From Niebla homalea (Eukaryota; Ascomycota; Lecanoromycetes; Lecanorales; Ramalinaceae): a DNA stretch of 64,000 bases. The stretch is from assembly GCA_019925105.1 (NCBI GenBank), contig JAHGAU010000029.1, forward strand, positions 558,001 to 622,000. The letters are read 5' to 3'. This document shows positions 34,085 through 46,651 of the stretch, in pieces. Below the pieces are notes generated by a model. The model worked only from the letters and a program-made list of their open reading frames with translations. It had not been told where the DNA came from and searched no databases. The number at the start of each line of letters is the position of its first letter. Within the stretch, counting starts at the first letter, position 1. A program made the position numbers and the translations under genes.

Positions 34085-36398
34085 ATGCAACTCTGCGCCT
34101 TGGGACCCATTTTTCTGGGCATTTTCTCCTCGGCTGCTCTCGCGAATGATATTTTGAAGACATCTGGATTCACAACATGCATTGATGATGCCGATATCAA
34201 GGTGCAGAAAATGAACATCTCTTTCGACCGTGCGACCAAGCAAATCACCTTCGATGCTGCTGGCACAAGTGAGAAAGCGCAGAAGGTGACGGCGTCGCTT
34301 TCGGTATTAGCCTACGGAAAGAATGTATACTCGAAGGACTTCAACCCTTGTGATGAAGCTACCAAGGTCGACCAGCTCTGCCCAGTACCTGCCGGTAATT
34401 TTGCAGCCCAAGGCAAGCAGGATGTACCGTCCCAATACGTGGGCGCGATTCCCTCCATTGCCTTCAACGTTCCCGACCTCGAAGGCCAAGCCAAACTTGA
34501 ATTGAAAGCTGTAGACGGCGGTCAGCCCCTTGCCTGCATTCAGTCCGAGGTCAACAATGGCAAGACAATGACGGTACCTGCCGTGTCTTATGTCGCTGTT
34601 GGCATAGCAGGTGGTGCTTTGATCCTGTCTGGACTGGCAGCTTTGGGCAACGCTGGCACGACCGGCAGCCACTCGCCCACTCCCGGCTTTGGCACTGTCG
34701 TGACCTGGTTCCAAGGCGTTGCCATGAATGGTATGATGAGTGTTCAGTATCCACCCGTCTATCAGAACTATGCGAAGAACTTTGCTTTCTCTACTGGGCT
34801 GGTCCCGTGGAATTCAATGCAGTCTTCCATTGACAGCTTCAGAAGCAAGACTGGTGGCAATCTTACCGAAGACAGCGTCCCATATCTCAGAAACGCCAGC
34901 CTCGTCTACAGCAGCGGCTCCAAGTCAGATTCGAGCATTACTGCGAAACGTGGCTTGGATCTAGCATTTTCCGCCTTCGAGCCCGTCTTGGTTACTAGAG
35001 ATACCGCTGTCTCTGTCAACGGCACTCAAGCTGGGAACGGGACCGCTGCTGCCGGCAACAGCACGGCATCTGACAGCAAAGTCACGCACATTGTGCACGG
35101 TATCCAAGGATACGTAGAGCAACTCACCATCCCTCAGGCAAATACCTTCATGACTGTCCTTCTGGTCTTTGCCATTGTGCTTGCTGCAATAGCCGTTGCA
35201 ATTCTCCTATTCAAAGTCATCCTCGAAACCTGGGCGCTTTTCGCATCCTTCCCCAAGAAGCTGACCGGTTTCCGCAAACGATATTGGGGCCTCCTCGGCC
35301 GCACCATCACCAATTTGATCCTCCTTCTCTACGGCGTCTGGACCCTCTACTGTGTTTTCCAGTTCACCAACGGAGACTCATGGGCCGCCAAGCTCCTGGC
35401 AGGCATCACCCTAGCGATCTTCACCCTACTCCTGGCTTTCTTCACCTTCCGCATATGGCAGCTTGCGCAGAAATACAAAAAGATGGAGGGCGACACATCG
35501 GCGCTGTTCGAAGACAAAGAGACCTGGCGCAAATACAGCTTGTTCTATGATAACTACAAGCGTGGGTACTGGTGGCTATTCATGCCCGCCATCATCTACA
35601 TGTTCGCCAAGGGTTGTGTGATAGCTGGCGGCAATGGCCACGGCCTCACCCAAACAGCTGGTCAGCTCATCGTGGAGTCGCTCATGCTGATTCTAGTGCT
35701 CTGGTGTCGACCTTTCGTCTCAACCTCTGGGAATGTCATCAACATCTTCATTCAGGTCGTCCGGGTGTTGTCTGTGATTTGTATCTTGGTGTTCGTAGAA
35801 GAGCTTGGTATTTCGCAATCGACGAAAACCATCACTGGTGTCGTACTCATAGCTGTACAATCTGTCCTTACCGTCACTCTTGGCATCCTGATCGCTGTCA
35901 ACGCCATCATCACCTGCGTGCGGCAAAACCCACACCGCAAGCAGAGGAAGGAAGCTGGTAAGTTCTTTCCCAGACACGCTCAACGAGCCCCCTTCCAAAT
36001 AGCCACTGACCCAATATCCAGAGAAACGCAATCGCGACCTCGACAACCTGACCCCCCTCTCCCCCCGCAATTCCCTCCTTATGACGCCCCACTTCACCAA
36101 AGACAAGACCGCCACTGTCACTACCTACCCCCTCGAACGCCGCTCCTTGGAAACACTCCGCTCCAACAGCTCGGATTCCCAGTTCACGAGAAAGGGATGG
36201 GGCCCACCCGCCAGCAGAACGAGAACGGGAGGGGCATCAGGGGATAGCACTGAGAATCTGGTAGGGAACGCCTATCCCATGGGGAAGTTGGGTGATGGGG
36301 AAAGACATGATAGGAGTGGAAGTCGGGATAGCTATTATAGGGGCATGCATCGGCAGCCGACGGTGCCGGATGTGGGATTCCCGGGGAGGGCGATGTAA
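34085..36398 (+). CDS. FLC/TRP-like membrane protein (flavin-carrier family, ML-like domain)
   Basis: Exons 34085-35957 and 36022-36398 are joined over a 64-nt intron (GTAAGT..TCCAG) in phase 1, giving 749 residues. I chose the ATG at 34085 because it directly opens a signal peptide (MQLCALGPIFLGIFSSAALA); the frame runs a few codons further upstream without an ATG. The luminal ML-like domain follows (about 22-160, with paired cysteines in GFTTCIDD, FNPCDE, QLCPVP and LACIQSE). About eight membrane segments come next: one near 175-195, and the rest between about 355 and 615 in the TRP-like region (FMTVLLVFAIVLAAIAVAIL, GYWWLFMPAIIYMFAKG and others). The last 110 residues are a cytoplasmic Ser/Arg/Pro-rich tail. 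In yeast, FLC proteins act in the ER or plasma membrane in FAD transport, calcium homeostasis and wall integrity. The paralogue identity is undetermined. Confidence 0.88.
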
Positions 36399-37784
36399 GA
36401 AAGGTGAAGAAGGAAAGGTTGGGCATTTTTGGGGAAGAAGGAAGCATCTTAGACAAGGAAGGTCTGATAATTTAGCGGCATTGTTCCTGCGTTTTACAAT
36501 TGGAAGGGGGCTAGGAAGGAGGCTACTGCGTGTAAATGTTGAGAGATACTTCTTGGAAGATCTTGGATCATCTTTGGTTCAGTATTAGAAGTTTTTAGTA
36601 TATCATGAACGACCATATAAATTCTACCCCGAAACGTCCGGCTCGGCACATGAGCCTCCATGTGTCTTGAACATACTCCGCGAGAACGCTAGTGTATCTC
36701 CCCAAGAGGACACCTTCCTCAATGATTCGACACTAGTGATCTTAGATGTCTACCCTGTTCTCCGGTACTTTGAAGGCTGATCATGCCAGGTGCCTTGGAA
36801 TACTTGCTGTACCACTACAGATCCTCCGAAGGCTCTCCCCATCCTTTTCAGTAGTCTCAACCAGTATCCCGCGAAAAAAGTTTCTTTTTGATAATCTCCT
36901 GACAGGCCGTTGTCTTGCAACGAATGTCTGGAAATGCCGAGGGCAAAGCAAGTATGGGCCTCATCGGAACGTGCCCGATATCGAGTCCGCGTTTTGGCTG
37001 GTTATTGTGTGGAGAGTTCTGCATCGGACACACCAATGGACGGATTGGAATGAAGCGAACATACCCGCTGTGTTTATGCGGAGAACCATATCTATGATTT
37101 GTGGGCGGAACGAAGTCTCACAGCGTCAGGCTGAACGTGGTCGGCGCCCAGAGATGGGTTGTTTGCCCTGGGGAGGATGTGATCACGAGGCAGGCGATGC
37201 TAGATCTGGTAGTCTGCCTCCCCCTGGTTTCATTGACGCTGGTTCCGGAATCGATCTGATGTTATCCTGTAAGTGTCCATCGAGGTCTTGTTGTCAAATC
37301 TGACGACTAGACGAGTGTCCAACTATGCTTTGCTCCCTGCGTCAACGCATTGCAAAGTGAACAATAAGGTATTGTGAAATTTCTACCATGGCGAACGGTC
37401 ACATTTAGACCAGGTTCATGGTGCATAAATACCTAACATAACAAAAAGTCCGATAGCATGGATCACTTCAATAGTACTTCGATCGAAGCTCATGATGAAC
37501 GGCTATTAGCATGCTGAAATAATGCTAGGGGTAGCAGAGAGACTTTGGCTATGAGATTGCATTTGGACGTCTTGCTCGACCTACTGGAGTTGAATATCTG
37601 AATGAGGCTTTCATCGCTCAGCCTAAGCCCATCCTGAGACAGTTATTCCGATACGCTTGGGTACCCTTGTGGTTACCATTCTGAGCTAAGTGTTCATGTA
37701 CGACATAGGCGCACCCACAGCCCTTCACCAAAAACAGTCTGCTGGGTGTCCCTGACCTGTGCCATCCAACTCAAGAACGGTAGA
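36399..37784. other. Intergenic, no gene recognised
   Basis: About 1.39 kb between two genes on the same strand. A 185-codon frame (36746-37303, +) has a weak resemblance to the C-lobe of fungal FunK1-type kinases (DIESAFWLVIVWRVLH) but no catalytic motifs. At most it is an ancient relic. The right part must hold the promoter of the nicotianamine synthase-like gene. Confidence 0.35.
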
Positions 37785-38906
37785 ATGATCGTTCCCATGG
37801 ATACGAGTATGCCCGTTCCCAACCATGGTAGTGATCGGGCGGCCCGTATCGTCCATAGCATCGTATCCTGCTATGACAGGCTGTCACGGTTCGACACACT
37901 GGAGCCAAGTCTGGAGCTCAATGGTGTGTTCGAGGAGCTTGTGGGCCTGTGTAGCCGGGTCTTGGATGCAGATACTGTGGCTGAAGTAAGCGGAGTGATT
38001 TTCGGGAGGCAGTTGGGATCACGCATGTCCCTTCCTTGCCTGACATACTTCCCAGATCCTACATGACCCACTTGTCGTACGAGTTACTCCACATTTGCGG
38101 CAATTATGCAGTCTTGGAGAGTTCAGGCTAGAAGCTTGCTGGGCCCGCAAGATAGGTGATAGCCGAAATCCTGAAGAAGGTAAAGTGCCAAATGTCCGTT
38201 GTTGAGTAGCCTGATGCCCCCACTGACGTGAAGGCATTAAAGCCCTCGAGGTCCTCCACTCATTTCCCTACTACGACAATTACAGCGATCTCACCCGGCT
38301 TGAGCTTCATGCCATTGCGGCCGTCACTGGGGACCAGGAGAGCGCATACCATCGTTGGGCGCTCATTGGCTCAGGTCCGCTTCCACTGACATCCTTATGC
38401 TTGAAGCGTCATCTCGAAAACGGCTGTTGCCAGCATGTCGTTTGCTGTTGCAACATCGACAAGGATGCCCAAGCTATCTCACTGTCATCACAGGTCTCGT
38501 CAGCTCTTGGTCTCTCAGCCGATCGATTCCATTTTCACCAAAGAGATGTTGGCAACGATGATGTTGATCTGTACGACTTCGACGTCGTATGTTTTGCAGC
38601 GCTTGTGGGCGAAGACTATGAGGACAAGCGAAGGGTGCTTGGGGACGTCGTCAGGCAAATGAAGCCAGGAGCACTGCTCGTGCTACGGACCGCTAATTCT
38701 TTAAGGCAGCTACTTTACCCCGTAAGTTGTGGCCGGGACTGCCGAGGATCTTTTGCCATACTGACTCAGGACAGTCATGGCGAGACAGTGAAAGCCTGAT
38801 CCTGCTGGGGCTCACACCACTGCTGACCGTACATCCGCACAACCATGTTGTCAATTCTATCATCATAGCAAGGAACGACAAGCTGAATCAGGTGAAGCTC
38901 GGTTAG
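37785..38906 (+). CDS. Nicotianamine synthase-like protein
   Basis: Four exons, 37785-37985, 38056-38179, 38234-38721 and 38775-38906, with introns of 70, 54 and 53 nt in correct phase, give 314 residues, the usual family length. An N-terminal helical region (LSRFDTLEPSLELNGVFEELV) is followed by FPYYDNYSDLTRLEL and the diagnostic SAM-binding-like motif IGSGPLPLTSLCL. Next come CCNIDKDAQAI, a FHQRDVG element, VVCFAALVG, and PGALLVLRTANSLRQLLYP; the last exon ends in a typical HNHVVNSIIIAR strand. The enzyme condenses aminocarboxypropyl units from SAM into nicotianamine or a related metal chelator. In fungi the family is patchy. The exact product (nicotianamine or a thermonicotianamine-like compound) cannot be told. 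Starts at 37797 or 37809 are also possible. Cytosolic. Confidence 0.9.
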
Positions 38907-39129
38907 CGATGAAAGAGGGCCATTGATCAGAAGCTATGTGGCTTGAACCCAATATCAAGTTCTCCCTCTGTACCATGCTGGAAGAACACAAGTATGTGGA
39001 AGGCAACGCTCGGTTCACACCATGCGGGCGCCCCTCGCATGCTGCAACTGCTTTCTGTTGGAATAGTCCTGCTGTCCTCAGCACCATTCAATTCCACAAT
39101 CTCACGTGAAAAGGCCTTTCCGCGGGGCA

Positions 39130-40097
39130 ATGCATCTCTTCGAAGTCGTCATTCTTGTTTGCTTGCGTTCTTGTCTCGTCACGGGCCAATTATCCAATAA
39201 CACAAAACGTGGGCTCGTGGCTAAGATTGCGTCCAATGCAGAGGATGATGGGATATGGGATCGGCCAGGTTCTGATTTGACTTGGTATTACAATTATGAC
39301 TCCAAGCCGCTCGATCTCTACGATGGCTCAAGTCTCGAATTCGTCCCAATGTGTTGGGGTCAGGCTGCCGCCAAAGACTTTCTCAGCAATGTCGAATCCG
39401 CATTGCAGCAAGGGTCGAATGTATCGTATGTTCTCGGGTTCAACGAGCCGGACACCACTTCAGCGGTCGGAGGCTCAAGTCTCAATCCTCAGGTGGCCGC
39501 TGCAGTTTGGATGCAGTACATAGAGCCTCTTGCCTCCAAGGGCGTCAAGCTGGGAGCCCCAGCTTGTTCCGGGTCTCCGACGGGACTCCAATGGCTACGA
39601 GAATTCTTCAACGCGTGTGACAAGTGCACCATCGACTTCGTACCACTCCATTGGTATGGGAATTTCGAAGGTCTGGCAAGTCATATTGGCGAATATATTG
39701 CCGCATTCAATAGGTCGACCTGGGTCACTGAGTTTGCGCTCAACAACGCAAGTCTCCAAGACACCCAGACATTCTTCAAGCAAAGCACGCAGTACATGGA
39801 CAATTTGAAGTGAGCTGGCGCGTCTTATGGGGAGTCGGGAGACTGACCACTTGAATCAGGAACGTGAGCCGGTACTCTTGGTTCGGGGCTTTTCGAAGCA
39901 ACGAGTCGAACGTCGGACCAAATGCGGCGATGTTGGATTCGAAAGGGCAGCTCACAGATATCGGAAGCTGGTACTTAGGCGGTGGCCCAACTGGCAATAT
40001 CCCAGATCAGATCAAAGCGAGCGATGCTTGGAGGCTGTTGTCTGTGGCTTCCTCCCAATTGTTGATCATGTTTGCTTGCTATTGGACGTTCTTTTGA
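39130..40097 (+). CDS. Secreted GH128-type glycoside hydrolase (Asl1-like, probable beta-1,3-glucanase)
   Basis: Exons 39130-39809 and 39860-40097 are joined over a 50-nt intron (GTGAGC..AATCAG, phase 2), giving 305 residues. MHLFEVVILVCLRSCLVTG is a signal peptide. The catalytic barrel has WDRPGSDLTWYYNYD, PMCWG, LGFNEPD (acid/base Glu), APACSG, DFVPLHWYG and TWVTEFAL (nucleophile Glu), all characteristic of the Glyco_hydro_cc / GH128 family. The second exon has SRYSWFGAF and a closing LTDIGSWYL. The last about 20 residues are hydrophobic (LLSVASSQLLIMFACYWTFF), so a GPI anchor on the cell wall or membrane is likely. GH128 enzymes cut beta-1,3-glucan; a wall-remodelling role is inferred. The start lies 223 bp after the nicotianamine synthase-like stop codon. 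Confidence 0.9.
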
Positions 40098-40884
40098 AGA
40101 TCCTAAAATGAGGTTTACGCGAATTTTGATATTCATTGACTGATATTGTGTATTTATCGACTGATGAGCGCAAATGAAATGAGCAGCATAGCAAGGCAGA
40201 ATCAACATCTGTGGCATCGTCCAATCGATCCAGGTGGCTTGCCGTTAAATTGCCAAAAAGCCATCATTGTAGTCCTCATTTCCTTATATTGTCTCTCTGA
40301 TTTTGGGGTGAGGATCTTGTGAGCATGCTCCGGGGAGCATGGTGGTGTTTCATATGCGGAGCGTTCCAGGGTAGAGGCGGAGCTGGCGGGCGGCTAAGCT
40401 GGCTCTCAGCTGTAGTTCTAGGTATAGGGAGGAGAGGGATGAGATGACGCCGTTGCAATCATCGTTCTCGACTATACTACCAAACAAGTGGGAGGATTGA
40501 GACCATCTGGAGCTCTTATTGACTGCTGATCATGGTGGAGATGTTCTGCTGGAAGTGATTGTGAATTCGGTGAAGCCAGGAATTAGCGCCAAATTTCGGA
40601 CTTGACCCCAAATCTGTATCTGCCGAACAGTGAATAGACTCGACTCATTAACACGCTTCAATCTCCACAAACGATACTGCTTCCTTCTCACATCTTGCTT
40701 CCTTGCTACTTGCTACCCTCCTCGAGATTAAAACTCATCTTCACATACATGGTAATGCTCAATCGTTCCACTGCAGCTGGCCTGCACTGAGCTCCCACTC
40801 TCCACTTGCCTTCGAGTCAAGCCCCTCTTCTCCGCAACGCGCTCCACCAACATTCCCACCATTTCCACCATCACCATCGCCGAT
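40098..40884. promoter_or_regulatory. Intergenic: promoter and 5' UTR of the JHD1-like gene
   Basis: 787 bp without a supported gene. The part just upstream of 40885 is C/T-rich with CCACCATTTCCACC-like runs, suggesting 5' UTR. A frame beginning at 40703 overlaps the start of the demethylase out of frame and has no recognisable features. Confidence 0.45.
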
Positions 40885-43800
40885 ATGGCGATTTCCTTCA
40901 AGGGCTTTGCTGGCTCACGGCCTGAGCGTTATCGAACCCCATCCCCTCCACGCTCTGCCATTGAGCCACTGTCCCCCACTGACCTCACCAACGCGACCCC
41001 TGCCCCATACAACAATCATAGTTTTGGAGCCGATCAGAGCTACCCTAGCTTCGATGAAGGCACCCGAAATGATGCATATACCCCCAGAAGCAATACTGGA
41101 AGATACAGCCATCGATCTCATGGATCAATGGAAATGTTTGCTACAATAGCATTGGCCACACAGCCATTCACCTCCTCTCTTCAATCATACAAGACCAACG
41201 GCAAACGCTCGTACGAGACGAGTATGGACAATCTACCTCCCCAGAAGCGTGCCAGATCAGAAAAATTGCCATCTCCAGACCTCACGAGAAAGGCCGTGCA
41301 CGACGAGATAAGGCCCGCTACGAGCTACGAAGCTACAGTGACGGACGCTGAGCTGCTGTTGCATTTCTCTCGGCACGCCGTTCATTCTCAAGTATCAACA
41401 CCCATCACACGCACAGAGGAGCTTCCTCAAGCACCGCTCTCCGAAGTCCAATCAGCCGCAGCAAGAGAAGCTACCGACACGGGTCAAGTGGATTCGCTCA
41501 CTCAACCAAGCCTGCCTCTTGCGCAACATCAAGAAGATGTGAATGAACAGGCAATCGACGACTCGCTCACAGACGACTTCTCATATGTCGAGGCAACACC
41601 TCATGCGGATCCTGTGAGCACCGAGCAAGTGGCCCCCGAACCGTCAAAGGACGTCGAGCCAACCGAACACTTCCAGAAGGGAGAGCCTTCTGACGGTCTA
41701 ACCAAGGCAGTTCCCCACAAGCAAGATGACGATCTACACACAGTTAACAAGCCGGTGACTGCTCTCGGATCAGCTTTCGCCATCGCCAATGATGCACAGG
41801 ATCAGGGCCTGCAGGGGCCACACCAGCACAACGAACAAGCTCCACACGATCACATAGTCGATGATTCGGAACAGCAGCCTCTACAAGCAGTCGCCGAAAT
41901 CGCGCCTCCGCGGTCGGTTGATGTAATTGAAGAAACGCAACGAGCCGAGGCTGCAGAGGTCGAGGATTCTAGCCCTACTCAGGTCGATGACACCCCTATT
42001 AGAGATGATCAACTCAAGGCTCCAGAGATGAAGCCGCCCGGCGTCATAGATAGCTCGAAACCTCAATCTGAGAGGCCAGCTTCCCAAGACCTGAGAGGAA
42101 CATCCCAAAGCCAAGACACAAAGGACGAGCCCCAGGCCACTGCAGACGTTGCGGAAGCCTCAAGTAAATCAGCAAATTCAGCAGCAGTATGCGCGTGCTG
42201 CAACTTCACGCGTAACTCAAGTAGTGTCGACAGCGAGAACAACGCAACCTCCTGGATCAATTGTGATAGCTGCAAGTCATGGTACCATTTCGCCTGTGCT
42301 GGCTTCAAGAACGAACGAGAAGTTCGCAGCGTGGACAAATTTAGGTGTAAGAAATGCAAGCCGGTTCACGGTGCAACTACGTACGTCCGTAAATCATCGC
42401 GCGCTCACAGCGCTATCGACTATGCAGGTCTCCATCAAGGTGTGATCAAGACATCTGACGATAGACCGGAACACCACTACATTCAGCCGATCAAAGATGG
42501 TACCATCAGCTTCCAGCCCGAGACTTTCGCTCGGATGCGGCCAGAGTTGATCACGGCAGAGTATTTCGAGAAAGGATGCGGCATGAAGGAGCCAATTGTC
42601 ATCCCTGCTGCCTTCAATCCACAACCCGGGTCCGATCGTGCTGATGATGAGGTACCTGAGCGTTCGAGCCATCTTTCAGCTCGGCCCAATACCCTCGAAA
42701 GCAGCGCAAGTCTGGAGGAATGGTTTCCCCAGGATCCTGAAACATCCATGGTACCAGACGAGGGCCAGGATGCTCTTGACATGGTGATGCCACGGAATCT
42801 GACCGTCCGCAAGGTTTCTGAATTATATGGCCCGGAAGAGAAAGTCGAGGTGATCGACGTCAAATCTCAGAATGGCGAGAACAAGAAGTGGAACATGCGG
42901 CGATGGGCTGATTACTATGAGAGCTCAAGAGACAACAAGATCGTGCGAAATGTTATCAGCCTGGAAGTCTCACAAAGCAAGCTCGGACGCCTGATACGAC
43001 GTCCCAAGATAGTCAGAGATCTAGATCTTCAAGACTCCGTCTGGCCCCAAGAGTTATCTGCCAAAGGAGAATGGCCTCGCGTGCAATTCTACTGCCTCAT
43101 GTCGGTGGCTGATTGTTTCACCGACTTTCACATCGACTTTGGTGGCTCTTCAGTGTTCTATCACATCCTCAAAGGTAAGAAGACCTTCTTGTTCATACCT
43201 CCTAAGGAGAAGCACCTCAAGAAATATGAGGAATGGTGCATGTCCCCCGCTCAAAACTGGACATTTCTAGCAGATCAAACCAAGGAATGCTACCGAGTTG
43301 ATCTGTCTGAAGGAGATACAATGCTCATCCCTTCCGGCTGGATCCATGCTGTGTGGACGCCTGAAGACAGTCTCGTTATAGGAGGAAACTTCCTGACGAG
43401 AATGAACTACGCAATGCAGATTCGAATTGCACAGGTGGAGAAGAACACCAAAGTGGCAAGGAAATTCCGATATCCTCACTTTCAGAAAATCCAGTGGTAC
43501 GCTGTCCTTCAATATCTCAAAGATGATCCTCTACCCGAGAGCGTTAGAGAGGATCTGGAGCGAGGGGATCCTTTCCAACGTGAGAGACCGACACATCACG
43601 ATTTCGACAACTGGGGAGAGAACTCTACATCTGGGTCAGAAAATTACCATGCGAGGTACTACTCCCAGTCTGAGATCGAAGGCCTTCCAGACCTGCTTCG
43701 ATACATTCTGAGGACTGTGATGATCGACATGGGTAATGTCGATGGCATTACTGCAGAAGTTCGTAATGCTGTCAAGAAATCCATTCCACGCGGTCATGGA

Positions 43801-45455
43801 GATCCAATCGACATTGCAAAAACATTCGCTCATTGGATGGCTTGGAAGCGGGGCAATGAGCCCCTCCAACACTGGGCTTACGCTGACTATGTTATCGAGA
43901 ACACCGCGCCTGAGAAGCTGAGTACTGCTGCAGCAAGAAAACTTGCAGAGGAGGCCGCCAAAGCACCGAGACGACAGTCCGCTCGTATGCAATCGCAAAA
44001 GAACGCCACAGTCTCTTCATCTTTGGAGAGTCATCCAGCTGGCAAGGAGGCGACGGTGCCAGCTCTCTCTATGGTGTCAGGTAGTGCGAAGCGCACAGCG
44101 AGCGAAGCTCTGGAAGAGACAACTTCAATGGACAAGCCGATCTCACCCGCTCCGAAGAAGGTTCGAACGTCGAGCGGTAGCACAGGATCGCACCGCAAGA
44201 CAGCTTGCGAATCTTGCCGCCGCCGAAGGCGAGGTTGCGTGCACAAGGATCACGTCGAGGCTGCGACATCAAATGGCCAAGCTCCGAATCCTCTAGGCCA
44301 CACGCCGTCTTCGAGCTCGATGGTTGGTGCGACCACTCTCCAGGAAAAGTTGAGCTCTATTGGCGATCTTTTCAATGCAGTAACCCCGAAAATGGAAAGG
44401 GGTCACTCTCAGATATCTTCGAATGGAGTAATGGATAACTTCAACAGCGGCGGTATTGTCGATCAGCATACCACTGGCGGCAAGGCGTCGCAGTCTAGGA
44501 AATTGCCAGGTCAGGATATCATGAGCGAAATGGGGATTGTTTCTGGAGGCTCATCGCCGTCGAAGCCACGTACGAAGGCTTGCCATTACTGCCGAAAGAG
44601 CAAGGTAAGATCGTCTGAATTGAAGTTCCCTAACACAGCTGACATCACGCACAGAGGCGATGCATACATGACGCATTTGGTAATGAGGATCCTATCAAGG
44701 TCGCGGAAAGCGCCATTCCAAGGCCACACGCTCGCAAGATCAACAAGTCGGAACCGTTTACAAGATACATCGACGAGCAAGCGCAGCCTGTAACCCGAGA
44801 GGCATCGACCGTTGAGCTGGATCCAGCACTGGCACGAGCTCCAGTGGCCAACATGCTGACGGCCCCTGTGGCGAATATGATGATGATGACTTCATCAGCT
44901 AACCAACAGGAAATTACATCTGATCCATTCGATGCACTGGAGACGGATGCAAATGTCTCGCTAGATAATCTTCAAGACACCCCGATGCCAGAGACTAGTA
45001 ATGAAGCTGAAGATGATGAGGCTCCTAAATCGCCAAACGAGGAGATGATCCTGGATCCCGCCCTTTTATCCGAGGCTGTTGAAGGTTCGGTCATTGGGGA
45101 GGAGAAGCGGATGGGGTACAACATGCTTCAAAGCCAGGTGTCCGCCTCGTCACTCGTGTCACCTCCAGCCTCCTCAGACAATGACGCAGGCAACAGCCCG
45201 GCAGCTGAAGTCTCTGATACGAAGACACAAAAAGTGACTCGAGCAAGTCAAGAGCATTACCAGCGCTATACTCCTGATTCGAGCTCGACAGGGAGAGCCA
45301 GCAATAGCTCTGAAGCTGAGAACTCGGTAGAAAAGGAGTTGTCGAGGGCAACCGAAGGCCCGAGGGAATTTGAGGTCCAAGCTGACGAAGACAGCTTGAG
45401 ACTGATCAAGGAACTTCAAGCCCAGGACTTGGGACTCCGTAGGAGAGGTAAATGA
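40885..45455 (+). CDS. JHD1: JmjC histone demethylase with PHD finger (JHD1/KDM2-like)
   Basis: Exons 40885-44604 and 44655-45455 are joined over a 50-nt intron (GTAAGA..CACAG, phase 0), giving 1506 residues. A long disordered acidic N-terminus (1-430) precedes a PHD finger (about 436-490: CACCNF, WINCDSC, WYHFACAG, FRCKKCKP). The JmjC domain (about 730-845) has FTDFHIDFGG (iron ligands His and Asp), LKGKKTFLFIPP (2-oxoglutarate Lys) and LIPSGWIHAVWTP (third iron ligand His), so catalysis is expected. The C-terminal part has two copies of a Cys-x2-Cys-x6-Cys-x-His motif, ACESCRRRRRGCVH (about 1106) and ACHYCRKSKRRCIH (about 1231); the intron splits the second. Relatives remove methyl groups from histone H3 lysine 36 in the nucleus; the target lysine here is inferred. 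The length exceeds many fungal homologues because of disordered flanks. Confidence 0.93.
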
Positions 45456-46193
45456 TGTTGTCTTTTTTTTGATATTTGGCGCTTATGAGAGGGAGTCACT
45501 ATTTCTTGATGTTCTTTGCATTGGCGTTGGGGCCTTGTTGAGCGATATTTCAAGGGACAGACGACAGGTGGTGAGCAGCGAATTGATACCCAGTGTTCTT
45601 ACGACGGTGCACACGCCACCTAATGAGGTTGGATAGATCATAGGCGGGAAAATGAGCGAATCAGGCATGGTGGATGGTCATATAGGTGCATGTTCACGCT
45701 GTATGAATCAGCTTCTATCAAAAATCGAAATCGTCTCTAAGACCGTACTTCACCCCAAGCTGCCGCTCCCCTCCCCTCGTGTCATTAAAACGATCTCAAA
45801 AGAAGCAAGTTGGGAATTCTAGAGAACAAGCAGGAGTCTCATGATGATAATGATGATTCAATCGCAGACTCTGAAGGAGTCCGTCAATGGGTATCTTACA
45901 ATAACATCGTACAGCACCAACCTCGCTATCCTTCTTCCCCCTGCGCTCTCAAAAACAATTACAAAAGGAAAACAATCAATCCAGTTCTTCCAGCCAGCAT
46001 CATCATGTCGTACCCATGTGCAAGTCCATCCAGCCGAAAAGCATGCCTTCGTTTTCCGTCTGCGCTCAAGCATGGTTGTACTATCTATCCCAAGCCAGCA
46101 AGGACAACCTGCGCAGGCTCGGGCCATGGGGAAAAATAGGGGGATTTTCAAGTCCACTCTGCTCCATCGAACAAGGAGAGACGGTCCACATAG
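45456..46193. other. Convergent intergenic region
   Basis: 738 bp between the JHD1-like stop (+) and the stop of the small basic protein (-), holding both 3' ends. Plus-strand frames at 45810-46264 show no recognisable features. A poly-T run follows the JHD1 stop at about 45460-45470. Confidence 0.45.
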
Positions 46194-46604
46194 CTAAGCG
46201 CGCTTCGACCCTTTACCATCTGTCCCCTTCATCTCTTTGGTTCCGGCTCCCTATCAGGAAATGAATGCACACAGTCAGCCAACTCATCCTCGTACACCAC
46301 CACCACACTGCCTATCATTTACACAACCAAAGAAAAGGGGCGTCCGCTCTTTTTCTTTAACAAAGGAAAATATCACGAGCATGAAGAACAAACCCCTCCA
46401 CCCCCCACCTCCTGTGCGCCCAGCATCCCAGCATCCCAAACAACAACCCACAAAACCCAGAAGCACCCCCCTCCCCCCCAAAAAAAACATTTTCTCCCAG
46501 GTCAAAAACATACCTTCTTCCCCGGCTTCCCCTCCACCTTCCCGGCCGCCTTCCTGACCGCCCCTTTGACCTTATCCTTGGCCGTCGTCTTCCTCTTGCT
46601 CACC

Positions 46605-46651
<47 letters not shown>

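Noticed and set aside
33552..34157. 201-codon plus-strand frame upstream of the FLC-like gene with hydrophobic segments
   Set aside because: No ATG start; hydrophobicity comes from a C/T-rich leader, and it overlaps the FLC-like start in another frame.
34307..34714. 135-codon minus-strand frame inside the FLC-like gene
   Set aside because: Shadow of a strongly supported coding exon; no independent evidence.
36600..37303. Possible FunK1-like protein kinase relic (DIESAFWLVIVWRVLH in a 185-codon frame)
   Set aside because: Only one short similarity, no catalytic HRD or DFG motifs in any frame; too weak to annotate as a gene.
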